Source: UBA6265 sp964526965
Lineage (GTDB): Bacteria; Chloroflexota; Chloroflexia; Thermomicrobiales; UBA6265
Assembly: GCA_964526965.1 (NCBI GenBank)
Contig: CAZGML010000028.1
Span: 1-35,744 of the forward strand
DNA length: 35,744 bases
Direction of reading: 5' to 3'
The position numbers and the translations under genes were made by a program. The notes below the pieces were generated by a model. It did no database searches, had not been told where the DNA came from, and saw nothing but the letters and a program-made list of their open reading frames with translations. Positions 1 to 7,822 of this stretch are shown here, in pieces; position 1 is the first letter of the stretch, and each line of letters starts with the position of its first letter.

Positions 1-227
1 CCACCGGCGAAGAGTTCGATGGCGACGAAATGGTTGAGGTGGAGTTCCGCGTGGTTCCAGGGAGCGACGATGATGGCGACCCTGAAAACAATGCCGTAAT
101 TGCCGGGCTCGATCTCGTAGACCTCATCAATTTCCGCGACGCAGTTCAGCAGGAAATCGACAACTACGCACTCACCGCCCTTGAGCGGGAAGCAATGCAG
201 GAAGCCTCAACAAGCGACGCCGGATAG
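1..227 (+). CDS. C-terminal end of an unknown acidic protein (partial)
   Basis: The reading frame is open from the left edge of the window (codons begin at base 3) and stops with TAG at 225-227. The visible part is about 74 residues and is rich in Asp and Glu, with a short hydrophobic stretch (VIAGLDLVDLINF) followed by a helix-like tail rich in Gln and Glu. An internal ATG at 30 exists, but the frame continues upstream of it without a stop and no ribosome binding site precedes it, so I read this as the end of a longer gene. A strong hairpin terminator follows 40 bases downstream, which supports a real 3' end. I do not recognise the family. Confidence 0.55.
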   Translation, partial: TGEEFDGDEMVEVEFRVVPGSDDDGDPENNAVIAGLDLVDLINFRDAVQQEIDNYALTALEREAMQEASTSDAG

Positions 228-266
228 CCCGTGAATTGACGGAGCGATTCTCGTATCGTAGTTTAA

Positions 267-302
267 GTGGCGGCGAGTTTCGTTTATCGCCGCCACCTTT
301 TC
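267..302 (+). terminator. Rho-independent terminator after the partial first gene
   Basis: A perfect 10-bp stem (GTGGCGGCGA at 267-276 with TCGCCGCCAC at 287-296) has a 10-base loop and is followed by CCTTTT. It lies 40 bases after the stop of the first gene and in the correct orientation. Confidence 0.8.
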
Positions 303-370
303 GTCTAATCCATCAGGGTGCGACTGATGCGATTCCACCGGGAGCCAGGGAACTTGACTGATTAGCTGCA

Positions 371-435
371 CATGAGCCGCCTTCGTCGCCGCTCATGATC
401 GTGACCACAGATGTACCGCACCCCTTGCGGTGTAC
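371..435 (+). other. Two leader hairpins just before the ABC-F gene
   Basis: Two stem-loops sit directly upstream of the ABC-F start. One pairs CATGAGC (371-377) with GCTCATG (391-397). The other pairs GTAC-CGCA (413-420) with TGCG and GTAC (426-435), with a two-base bulge. Some ABC-F genes are controlled by attenuation in the leader, so a regulatory role is possible, but I see no convincing leader peptide or terminator here. Confidence 0.35.
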
Positions 436-449
436 TCACGAGAATGTGC

Positions 450-2090
450 ATGCTTAATTTCTCCAATGTTTCCGTCCGACTCGGCGACCTTTTACTTTTC
501 AAAAACACAAACCTGAACATCAATCTTGGAGACCGTATTGGCCTGGTCGGCCCGAATGGCGCTGGTAAGTCGACCCTGCTTCGGGTGATTACTGGCGATA
601 TCCATCCGAACACCGGAAGCCTACAGATGGTACCCGGTACGCGCGTTGGATACCTTCGGCAGGGATTTGCAGATACCCCTGAAGGTACGCTGGCCGATAT
701 TCTGGACATACCCTCTTCCGGCCTCTTCACTGCGAACCGGGAGCTTGAATCGGCACTAACTTCTTTCGATGCACCAGATGCCGACATCGAATCTGTCGGC
801 GAACAGTACCAGCGAGCAACCGATCGATTCGAATCGCTGGGCGGCTATCAACTGATGGCCGAGATCGAAGCATCGTTGGACAAGTTTGGGCTCGGACGCA
901 TCTCGCTGGATCGACATATATCAGAATTAAGCGGCGGCCAGAAAACGCGAGCCGGACTCGCCGCCCTCCTCGCATCACGGCCAGACCTGTTAATTCTGGA
1001 TGAACCGACGAATCACCTCGACGCCTCCGCCCTGGAATGGCTTCAAACGTTCCTGGAGGACTATCAGGGCGCATTTGTGGTGGTAAGTCACGACCGAGGC
1101 TTTCTCGATGCAACGGTCACGGAGATCGTCGCAATCGATGCGAGAGAGAAATCGGTGCGAACATATGCCGGCAACTACAGCGATTACGTCAAGGCACGTG
1201 AGCAGGAGGCCGACCAGGCTGAGGCAGACTGGCATCGGCAACAGGCGGAAGTCGCGAAAATGCAGCGTGACATCCGCGCGGCGGAACAGAAATCTCGCAA
1301 CATCGAAAACAGCACAATCGATTACGCCGTTCGCAAGAAGGCGGCTAAAATCGCCCGACCAGCAGTGGTCCGCAAGAAGAAGCTGGAGCGCATGCTGGAG
1401 AGCGAAGATGCCGCAGATAAGCCTGAACGCAGTTGGGGATTGAGTCTCAACTTCGCTGAACCGGATGTTGGCGCACGCGATCTGGTGACGCTGCAGAACG
1501 TCGCAATATCGTACGATCAGCAACCAGTGCTGGAAGACGTCTCACTCCTTGTCCGTAGCCAAGAGCGTATTGCGATTACCGGGGACAACGGAAGTGGCAA
1601 AACCTCACTGCTGCGAGTGATTGCGGATGATATGAAGCCAACATCAGGCCACGTCGTCTATGGTCCGGGTGTGAAAATCGGATATCTCAGCCAGGAGCAG
1701 GCAACGATCGACCCGAATCTGACGGTGCTCCAGCAGGCGGGTCAGTTTGTGAACATCAGCGAAGCCGATTTACGCAATGAACTGCACAAGTTCCTTTTCG
1801 CAGGAGATACCGTGCTCAAGCTCATCGGCGACCTCAGTTATGGCGAGCGATCACGTCTCATGCTTGCGCTCCTGGTGTTACGGCAGACAAATCTGCTATT
1901 GCTCGATGAGCCATACAATCATCTCGATATCGACGCTCGTGAGCAATTCGAACAGGCATTGCTGCAGTTCAATGGAACGGTGCTCATGGTGCTGCACGAT
2001 CGGTACACCATCGATCACATGGCCACCCGCGAGTGGCACATTGCCGACGGTAAAGTCAGGGATATCATCATAAGAAGCAATGGAGTTTGA
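450..2090 (+). CDS. ABC-F family ATPase (translation factor or ribosome-protection type)
   Basis: A soluble protein of 546 residues with two ATP-binding cassettes on one chain and no membrane segments, the layout of ABC-F proteins, which act on ribosomes rather than in transport. The first cassette has Walker A GPNGAGKS at about residues 34-41, signature LSGGQ at about 160 and a Walker B ending LDEPTNHLD near 185. The second has Walker A GDNGSGKT at about 378-385, a variant signature LSYGE near 462 and LDEPYNHLD near 484. A charged linker rich in Arg, Lys and Glu (about 240-310) joins them, where ABC-F proteins carry the P-site tip. ATGs at 411, 444 and 450 share the frame. I prefer 450 because homologues begin directly with the first beta strand, but no good ribosome binding site decides the matter. 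The stop codon abuts that of the convergent ppk gene. Housekeeping and antibiotic-resistance ABC-F types cannot be separated from sequence alone. Confidence 0.93.
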   Translation: MLNFSNVSVRLGDLLLFKNTNLNINLGDRIGLVGPNGAGKSTLLRVITGDIHPNTGSLQMVPGTRVGYLRQGFADTPEGTLADILDIPSSGLFTANRELESALTSFDAPDADIESVGEQYQRATDRFESLGGYQLMAEIEASLDKFGLGRISLDRHISELSGGQKTRAGLAALLASRPDLLILDEPTNHLDASALEWLQTFLEDYQGAFVVVSHDRGFLDATVTEIVAIDAREKSVRTYAGNYSDYVKAREQEADQAEADWHRQQAEVAKMQRDIRAAEQKSRNIENSTIDYAVRKKAAKIARPAVVRKKKLERMLESEDAADKPERSWGLSLNFAEPDVGARDLVTLQNVAISYDQQPVLEDVSLLVRSQERIAITGDNGSGKTSLLRVIADDMKPTSGHVVYGPGVKIGYLSQEQATIDPNLTVLQQAGQFVNISEADLRNELHKFLFAGDTVLKLIGDLSYGERSRLMLALLVLRQTNLLLLDEPYNHLDIDAREQFEQALLQFNGTVLMVLHDRYTIDHMATREWHIADGKVRDIIIRSNGV

Positions 2091-4274
2091 TCAGGTTCCC
2101 AACGCCATATTTTGACGATAGTGGCGATTAAACCACGCCTGCACGTCGAATGGTCGCTGCTCGCCCTTCGGCTTTACGTACTTCCACGTGCCATCCGCTC
2201 GAAGCTCGCGGGCGTTGACCGTGTCCTTCAGGTACATATCAAGCACATTTTCGCGCAGGTGCCTCACCAGCTCCGGATCCTCGACGGGCGTTATCACTTC
2301 GACACGGTGATCAAAGTTGCGCTCCATGGCATCGGCGCTGCCGAAGTAGACCTTACCATCGCCATTATTGGCGAAGTAAAATACACGGCTGTGCTCCAGG
2401 TACCTGCCTACCAGGCTGCGAACGGAAATCGTTTCGCTCACGCCCTTCTTACCCGGCAGGAGGCAACAAATACCCCGCACGATCAAATCGATCTTAACAC
2501 CCGCCTGCGACGCGGCGTACAAGGCACGAATCGTGTCCTTGTCCACCAGCGAGTTCATCTTGAGGATGATGTGACCATTGCCGTGCTGTTTGTGGATTTC
2601 GATCTCACGGGAGATTGCTTCAAAGAGCTTGCTGCGCATAGCTTGTGGCGCTACCCACAGCTTGCTGTAATCACGCTGGTCGGCATAGCCCGTGAGCACG
2701 TTGAAGACGTCTGAGACGTCGTCTGCTATCTCATCGTTGCACGTGAACAGTCCGAGATCCTCGTAAATGCGGGCGGTGCCGGCATTGTAGTTACCGGTAC
2801 CAATATGGCAGTACCGGCGCAAGCCGTCTGCCTCACGACGTACAACCATGGTGAGCTTGGAGTGAGTTTTTAACCCGGCAAGTCCGTACGCAACATGCAC
2901 ACCGCGCTTTTCCAGCGTTTGAGCCCATTCAATGTTGTTCTCTTCGTCGAACCGCGCCTTTAGCTCTACGAGTACAGCAACCTGGGTATCGTCGTCGCGA
3001 GCCTGGATCAACGCTGGAATCAACGGGGAGTTCTTACCTAGCCGATAGAGGGTTTGCTTGATCGCGACAACGTGTTCATCGCGGCTGGCTGCATTAATAA
3101 AATCGACCACGCCGGCAAACGACTGGTACGGGTGATGGAGCAGGAAATCGTGCTCGCGGATGACATCGAAAATATCCTTGCCCTCCTCGATGAACTCCTC
3201 ATCCCGCCATGGGAAACTGGTCGACGGTTCCACGGGTACATCCTTGAGGTCTGGCCGGTTGATGCCTGTGAGCTGCATCAGGTCTTCAAACCCAAGCAAG
3301 CCATCCACGACATAGACATCCTGCGCAGAGGCGCCCACCTGTTCAACCAGCCATGCTCGTACGGCCTTCGGCATCGACTTGTCGACATCAACTCGTACGG
3401 TAGAGCCGAACGGCCGCTGACTGATGGTTTCCTTCATCACCTCCAGCAGGTTGACGGATTCCTCATCATCCTCGTCTGGCTCAACATCGCTATCCCGCAG
3501 CAAGTGGAAGGGGTAGCTGGCAACCACACGCGAACCGGGAAAGAGTCGATCCATATGCGCGGCGATAAGTTGTTCCAGCAAGGTGAACCGCAGGATACCT
3601 GGCTCTTCGGGCTGGACACCTGCCAGAACGGTGCCGGATTCACCCTCGGGCCGCGTAGCCGGAATCGGAACAAAACGCGGCAACAGGGCTGGCACTTTCA
3701 CGCGGGCGAAGCGGCTCTCGCCCTTGCTCTCCAGCACGACGATCAGGTTGAGTGAATCGTTGGATACGTGCGGAAATCGCCGGCCCCGGTCGATGGCCTG
3801 TGGCGTGAGGACGGGAAAGACTTCGCGCTCAAAAACCTTTTCGAGCGCTTCCTGTTCCTTCTCGGTAAGATCGTGATGATGGCGGATCTCCACCCCCACT
3901 CGCTCCAGCTGCGGGAGCAGGTCCTTGCGTACGCCATTTGCCTGCCGCGCCATGAGCGTCTGAACCTTTTCGTGGATTGCCATATGCACCTCTTCCGGCG
4001 TGCGGCCATCCAGTCCTGGCTCTGTGATGTTGGCAACAACTTTACGCTTGACCCCCGCGACGCGAATCATGAAGAACTCATCGAGGTTTGAGGAAAAAAT
4101 GGACGCGAACTTCACGCGCTCCAGGAGCGGCGTACTCTCTTCTTCCATCTCCTCCAACACACGTTCATTGAAATCCAGCCAGCTCAACTCGCGATTGATA
4201 TAGAGCTCGGGCGTAAGCTCCGGCAGTTCGAGTTCCGGTACGTCGGTTGTCGCCTGGGCCGGTGCCTTCGCCAT
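2091..4274 (-). CDS. ppk1: Polyphosphate kinase 1
   Basis: A 727-residue protein of the usual length for PPK1, which reversibly polymerises the gamma phosphate of ATP into polyphosphate. The N-terminal block reads YINRELSWLDFNERVLEE, the family's hallmark start. The phosphorylated histidine lies in CHIGTGNYN at about residue 489, preceded by GLKTHSKLTMVVRRE, and the C-terminal phospholipase-D-like region holds GSADAMERNFDHRVEV. All PPK1 domains (N, head, C1, C2) appear complete. AGGAG lies 10-11 bases before the ATG at 4274. The gene is convergent with the ABC-F gene, with no base between the two stop codons, and is separated from ftsH upstream by that gene's terminator, so it is probably transcribed alone. 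No exopolyphosphatase gene is present in the window. Confidence 0.97.
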   Translation of the reverse strand: MAKAPAQATTDVPELELPELTPELYINRELSWLDFNERVLEEMEEESTPLLERVKFASIFSSNLDEFFMIRVAGVKRKVVANITEPGLDGRTPEEVHMAIHEKVQTLMARQANGVRKDLLPQLERVGVEIRHHHDLTEKEQEALEKVFEREVFPVLTPQAIDRGRRFPHVSNDSLNLIVVLESKGESRFARVKVPALLPRFVPIPATRPEGESGTVLAGVQPEEPGILRFTLLEQLIAAHMDRLFPGSRVVASYPFHLLRDSDVEPDEDDEESVNLLEVMKETISQRPFGSTVRVDVDKSMPKAVRAWLVEQVGASAQDVYVVDGLLGFEDLMQLTGINRPDLKDVPVEPSTSFPWRDEEFIEEGKDIFDVIREHDFLLHHPYQSFAGVVDFINAASRDEHVVAIKQTLYRLGKNSPLIPALIQARDDDTQVAVLVELKARFDEENNIEWAQTLEKRGVHVAYGLAGLKTHSKLTMVVRREADGLRRYCHIGTGNYNAGTARIYEDLGLFTCNDEIADDVSDVFNVLTGYADQRDYSKLWVAPQAMRSKLFEAISREIEIHKQHGNGHIILKMNSLVDKDTIRALYAASQAGVKIDLIVRGICCLLPGKKGVSETISVRSLVGRYLEHSRVFYFANNGDGKVYFGSADAMERNFDHRVEVITPVEDPELVRHLRENVLDMYLKDTVNARELRADGTWKYVKPKGEQRPFDVQAWFNRHYRQNMALGT

Positions 4275-4395
4275 AACTGCATTACTCCTTGTGTCGGTGA
4301 GGGCGGAATGATTTGCACTATGTGTCGGTGATTGTAGCCTGAAAAACCGGTAATCGTCCGATCTGCAGAAGTAACCCGAAAAGTTCTAACAATGC

Positions 4396-4426
4396 AACAG
4401 GGGGCCGATTGTATCGGCCCCCTGTT
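4396..4426 (-). terminator. Strong hairpin terminator after ftsH
   Basis: A perfect 14-bp stem (AACAGGGGGCCGAT at 4396-4409 with its complement at 4413-4426) has a 3-base loop. It lies 25 bases past the ftsH stop codon. On the minus strand it is followed by a T-rich but interrupted stretch (GCATTGTTAG), so termination there is very likely. Confidence 0.85.
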
Positions 4427-4450
4427 CTTGCCTTCGGTTGGAAGTGGGGA

Positions 4451-6493
4451 TTAGGACGGATCCGGATTTGCATCGGTATCCATACCGACTTCATGGTCCT
4501 CGGTGCCAACTGGCGGGCCAAGGATCTCCCTCACGGCCGGACCATCCAGCGTTTCCTTGTCGAGCAATTCGCGCACCAGGGCGTCGAGCTGTTCGCGATA
4601 CTGGTTGTTAAGTTCCACGGCTCGGTTGAGCGCATTCTCGACGATTTCTCGTACAGCGCCATCGACCTTCTCCGCCGTGCTATCGGAGAAGCTCTTGTCC
4701 TGCGTAATCTCGCGGCCAAGGAATACGTGCTCTTCTCCAGTACCAAGGTAGACAGGGCCAAGCACATCGCTCATGCCCCAGGTGCCGACCATGCGCTTGG
4801 CCAGGCCGGTAGCCTGCTGGAGGTCGTTCTCTGCACCCGTGGTGATTTCGCCGAAGGCAACCACTTCAGCAGCTCGTCCACCGAGCATGCCGACCAGGCG
4901 GCCACGCAGGTAACTGCGACTGTAGAGCCCGCGGTCTTCCTCGGGCATTTGAATGGTTACACCACCGGCACCACCGCGCGGCACAATGCTGACCTTGCGT
5001 AGCGGATCCGAACCCGGCGTGAAGTGCGCGGCGAGGGCGTGCCCCGCTTCGTGATAGGCCACCACTTCGCGCTCCTTCGGATCGACGAGACCCTTGCGAG
5101 CGACACCGAGGAGGATCTTGTCCAGCGCTTCTTCGAAGTCTTCCGGAGTGATCTCCTTGCGATTGTGGCGGGCGGCATTCAGTGCGGCCTCGTTGACCAG
5201 GTTGGAGAGATCGGCGCCCGCGAAGCCGGTTGTGCCGCGGCTGAGTAGTTCGATATCTACTTCGTCGCTAATTGGCATACCGCGCCCATGGATCTTCAGG
5301 ATCGCCTCACGTCCCTGGCGGTCTGGCAGGCCGACCGTTACCTGGCGGTCGAACCGGCCCGGTCGCAAGAGCGCGGGGTCGAGAACGTCTGGCCGGTTGG
5401 TTGCTGCGATGACAATCACTTCCTGATTGGTTTCGAAGCCGTCCATCTCAACCAGCAGCTGGTTCAGGGTTTGTTCACGCTCGTCGTTGGATCCACCGAG
5501 GCCTGCAAATCGCTGGCGACCAACAGCGTCCATTTCGTCGACAAAGATAATGGCCGGGGCAGCGGCTTTCGCCTTCTCAAAGAGGTCGCGAACGCGGCTG
5601 GCACCAACACCAACAAACATCTCCACGAACTCGGATGCGCTCACGCTGAAGAACGGTACACCGGCTTCACCGGCAACGGCCTTGGCCGTGAGCGTCTTAC
5701 CAGTACCCGGAGGGCCTACCAGCAGCACACCGCGCGGAAGCCGTGCACCGAGGGCGTGGTACTTCGCCGGATTGCGGAGGAAGTCCACAACCTCCATGAG
5801 CTCCTGTTTGGCCTCGTCTTCACCAGCGACATCCGCAAAGGTGACCTGTGGCCGTTCCGCATCGTTCTGTCGCGCCTTGCTGCGTCCGAACCCGAAGACG
5901 TTCTGGTTGCCTCCGCTCATTCGGCGCATCATGAAGATGATGAGTCCGAGGAAGAGGAGGAACGGCAGGAAACTAAAGAGCAGGTTCGGCCAGAGCGACT
6001 GTGGAGTTGTGCGGCCTTCGATGGTTGCGTCGGTGGCCTCAACACGACTGAGCAGTTCATTATTCTCGACACCCTGTGGCAGGGTGGCGCTGATCTCGTC
6101 GGTTTCCTCGATATTGGAATCGTCGGCCGGAGCAACCTCTACTACGCGATTGTTCTCTTCATCCCAGTAGATGGAACTGTCGAGCTCGACGCGAATCTCA
6201 GTCTCGCCCAATTCAGCCAGCGTAATATTGTTGGCCTCGATCTGTGCTGTGACAACGCTGTATGGCACGTCGGTGACGTCGGGGTCGTCTTGCGGTCCGA
6301 ACGAGTTCCAAATGTACCAACCAATAAGACCGATAATAATAGCGGCAACCAGCCACGTGGGTATCCTCGGTCCAGGACGTGGTGTTTCCGGGCCATCCCC
6401 GCCGGAGCGTTTCTGCTGTTGTTGCTTCTGACCATCTCTATCGTCAGGCCGCATCAGCGGAAACTGGGGTTTCTTCGGGTCCTGTTGACTCAT
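4451..6493 (-). CDS. ftsH: ATP-dependent zinc metalloprotease FtsH
   Basis: Membrane-anchored AAA+ protease that degrades misfolded membrane proteins and selected regulators. With the start at 6493 it has 680 residues: a Gln-rich cytosolic N-terminus, a first membrane helix at about 47-65, an extracytoplasmic domain, a second helix at about 165-185 ending in MMRRM, Walker A GPPGTGKT near 257-264, Walker B FVDEMDAVGR near 311, the second region of homology (AATNRPDVLDPALLRPGRFDR) and the zinc-binding HEAGH near 478. An ATG 63 bases further upstream is in frame, but the peptide it would add (rich in Arg and Gln) is not typical. The chosen start is preceded by AGAGAG. A TATAAT-like box lies about 70 bases upstream. 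Length and domain order are normal. Confidence 0.97.
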   Translation of the reverse strand: MSQQDPKKPQFPLMRPDDRDGQKQQQQKRSGGDGPETPRPGPRIPTWLVAAIIIGLIGWYIWNSFGPQDDPDVTDVPYSVVTAQIEANNITLAELGETEIRVELDSSIYWDEENNRVVEVAPADDSNIEETDEISATLPQGVENNELLSRVEATDATIEGRTTPQSLWPNLLFSFLPFLLFLGLIIFMMRRMSGGNQNVFGFGRSKARQNDAERPQVTFADVAGEDEAKQELMEVVDFLRNPAKYHALGARLPRGVLLVGPPGTGKTLTAKAVAGEAGVPFFSVSASEFVEMFVGVGASRVRDLFEKAKAAAPAIIFVDEMDAVGRQRFAGLGGSNDEREQTLNQLLVEMDGFETNQEVIVIAATNRPDVLDPALLRPGRFDRQVTVGLPDRQGREAILKIHGRGMPISDEVDIELLSRGTTGFAGADLSNLVNEAALNAARHNRKEITPEDFEEALDKILLGVARKGLVDPKEREVVAYHEAGHALAAHFTPGSDPLRKVSIVPRGGAGGVTIQMPEEDRGLYSRSYLRGRLVGMLGGRAAEVVAFGEITTGAENDLQQATGLAKRMVGTWGMSDVLGPVYLGTGEEHVFLGREITQDKSFSDSTAEKVDGAVREIVENALNRAVELNNQYREQLDALVRELLDKETLDGPAVREILGPPVGTEDHEVGMDTDANPDPS

Positions 6494-6563
6494 TCGTAGA
6501 GGCTCTCTCTGCAATGTGAAGCGTTGGGCAGCGCGGTTCGTACGCCTCGCTCCCAACGCAACG

Positions 6564-6569
6564 ATTATA
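6564..6569 (-). promoter_or_regulatory. Possible -10 box for ftsH
   Basis: A perfect TATAAT is present on the minus strand, about 70 bases before the ftsH start. No good -35 hexamer is seen at 16-18 bases, so the assignment is weak. Confidence 0.35.
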
Positions 6570-6659
6570 TTCCGTAAGAACTGTAGCCTATATGGGTGCT
6601 TTCTGACACGCCCAATTTACCAGCGTCAGGGTGTTTTTCGTAATTAATTGGGTATACGG

Positions 6660-7454
6660 CTATTCGTCATCCTCGAACGTAACCAATCCGGCGTCGCCAA
6701 ATAATCCGACAGTGGGGTTTCGCATGTAGCCGACCACGGATAAACCTGCTACACGCGCAACTTTATACGCATCTGCCGTTGGGACATTTGGTGATGCGAT
6801 GAGCTTCACCCCCAGCCGTGCGGCAGCATCAACCATTGGACGAGTGATGAGTCCATTAACGATGAGGATTTCATGAGCCGGGAACCGCTTCTCTTGCAGG
6901 CACCACCCGAGCACTTTCGCCACTGCGCTTTGGGCCGTGATATCGAACGCGACAACCTCCACGCCGTGCTCGTTGGCAAGCGCAGCGTGAATTGAGCCTT
7001 CTGCCATCCGATCCCCCCGAAAGAGGCTCCATGCCTCGCGCAGGATATCGAGCAGCACATCTTCGGGCACCGACCATTCTTCGTCGCGCGGCCAGGGCTC
7101 CGGAACAACTGGAGGATCAAGCCGTTCTCCCTGCAGCACCGCGAGGCGGTGGGGGATATCGATGCCCCCGCGCACCATGACAGATGCGCGGAAGTCTCGG
7201 GCCGTGGTCTGGTCGTAGTCCAGAGGTGACTCGCAGAAGCGATTCATGAACGCCCATCCGGCTGCCAGTTCCGCAAGGGCTGAATCCATGCAGAGGACGC
7301 GTCCGGCCGGGATGCCATTCACTTCTATGGCAAGTTCGGATTCTCCATCGAGTTCATGCAAAACCGCAGAGCCAAATATGCGCACCTGTTGACGGGCCTG
7401 CTGCTGCGCCTGTTCGATGCTGATTTCAGGCTCGCGATCGCGTGAACCAGCCAT
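6660..7454 (-). CDS. FdhD-family protein lacking the catalytic CxxC
   Basis: A 264-residue protein with the overall pattern of FdhD, the sulfur carrier that sulfurates the molybdenum cofactor of formate dehydrogenase: an N-terminal ELAIEVNGIPAGRVLCMDS segment with the following helix (ELAAGWAFMNRF), a central IHAAL, the C-terminal AVAKVLGW, and the final GVKLIASPNVPTADAYKVARVAGLSVVGYMRN. The canonical Cys-x-x-Cys that takes sulfur from the desulfurase is missing, and the region where it belongs holds charged sequence with no Cys. The usual GRHNA before the AVDK motif is replaced by DITAQSA. It therefore looks like a divergent paralogue that may bind a molybdenum-type cofactor without sulfur transfer. 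The start at 7454 is chosen because it lies 2 bases after the upstream stop codon. A longer in-frame start at 7541 would overlap that gene. No formate dehydrogenase gene is nearby. Confidence 0.75.
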   Translation of the reverse strand: MAGSRDREPEISIEQAQQQARQQVRIFGSAVLHELDGESELAIEVNGIPAGRVLCMDSALAELAAGWAFMNRFCESPLDYDQTTARDFRASVMVRGGIDIPHRLAVLQGERLDPPVVPEPWPRDEEWSVPEDVLLDILREAWSLFRGDRMAEGSIHAALANEHGVEVVAFDITAQSAVAKVLGWCLQEKRFPAHEILIVNGLITRPMVDAAARLGVKLIASPNVPTADAYKVARVAGLSVVGYMRNPTVGLFGDAGLVTFEDDE

Positions 7455-7456
7455 GG

Positions 7457-7813
7457 TTACTCGGCCTGGTTTTCCGGCAGGAGTTTCCAGATTCCAGGTA
7501 CGGCGTATTGATCGGCCTCGCCGTATGCGAATCCTACCCACTCCACGAGATTGGAACGGCGAAGCGCCCCCGGTATCACCTGGCCATGCAACACCATCTT
7601 CGTCTGACGGCGCTGCTCGCCCCAGGAGCGACCGGCGGCATCGTATGCGGCCTTGGTTTCCGGCACCTGCAGCATAAGGTCGATAAACTCATTGGTGCTG
7701 AACTCATCACCTTCCAGGCGTTTCAGCAATTCCTCTATATAAGGAAACATCTTGTCTACAAGTTCATCGACGGTAACGCCACTCGGGCCAGTATCGTGAT
7801 CTTGAATGCTCAT
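7457..7813 (-). CDS. Unknown small protein in the rsgA operon
   Basis: A 118-residue soluble protein with no signal peptide or membrane segment. The first half is acidic and helix-like (VDELVDKMFPYIEELLKRLEGD). The second is more basic and aromatic (NLVEWVGFAYGEADQYAVPGIWKLLPE). A perfect GGAGGT lies 5-10 bases before the ATG and overlaps the rsgA stop codon. Its own stop lies 2 bases from the FdhD-like start. This tight spacing shows co-translation with both neighbours, and it may be a partner of the FdhD-like protein. I do not recognise a family and propose no function. Confidence 0.7.
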   Translation of the reverse strand: MSIQDHDTGPSGVTVDELVDKMFPYIEELLKRLEGDEFSTNEFIDLMLQVPETKAAYDAAGRSWGEQRRQTKMVLHGQVIPGALRRSNLVEWVGFAYGEADQYAVPGIWKLLPENQAE

Positions 7814-7822
7814 GAGTACCTC

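Noticed and set aside
5288..6499. Long open frame (403 codons) on the plus strand opposite ftsH
   Set aside because: It is antisense to a gene with all FtsH motifs, has no domain sense and no ribosome binding site. Long antisense frames are common with this codon use.
6601..6655. Terminator-like inverted repeats downstream of the FdhD-like gene
   Set aside because: Short stems with a T run exist only on the plus strand, where no gene ends; on the minus strand there is no convincing terminator.
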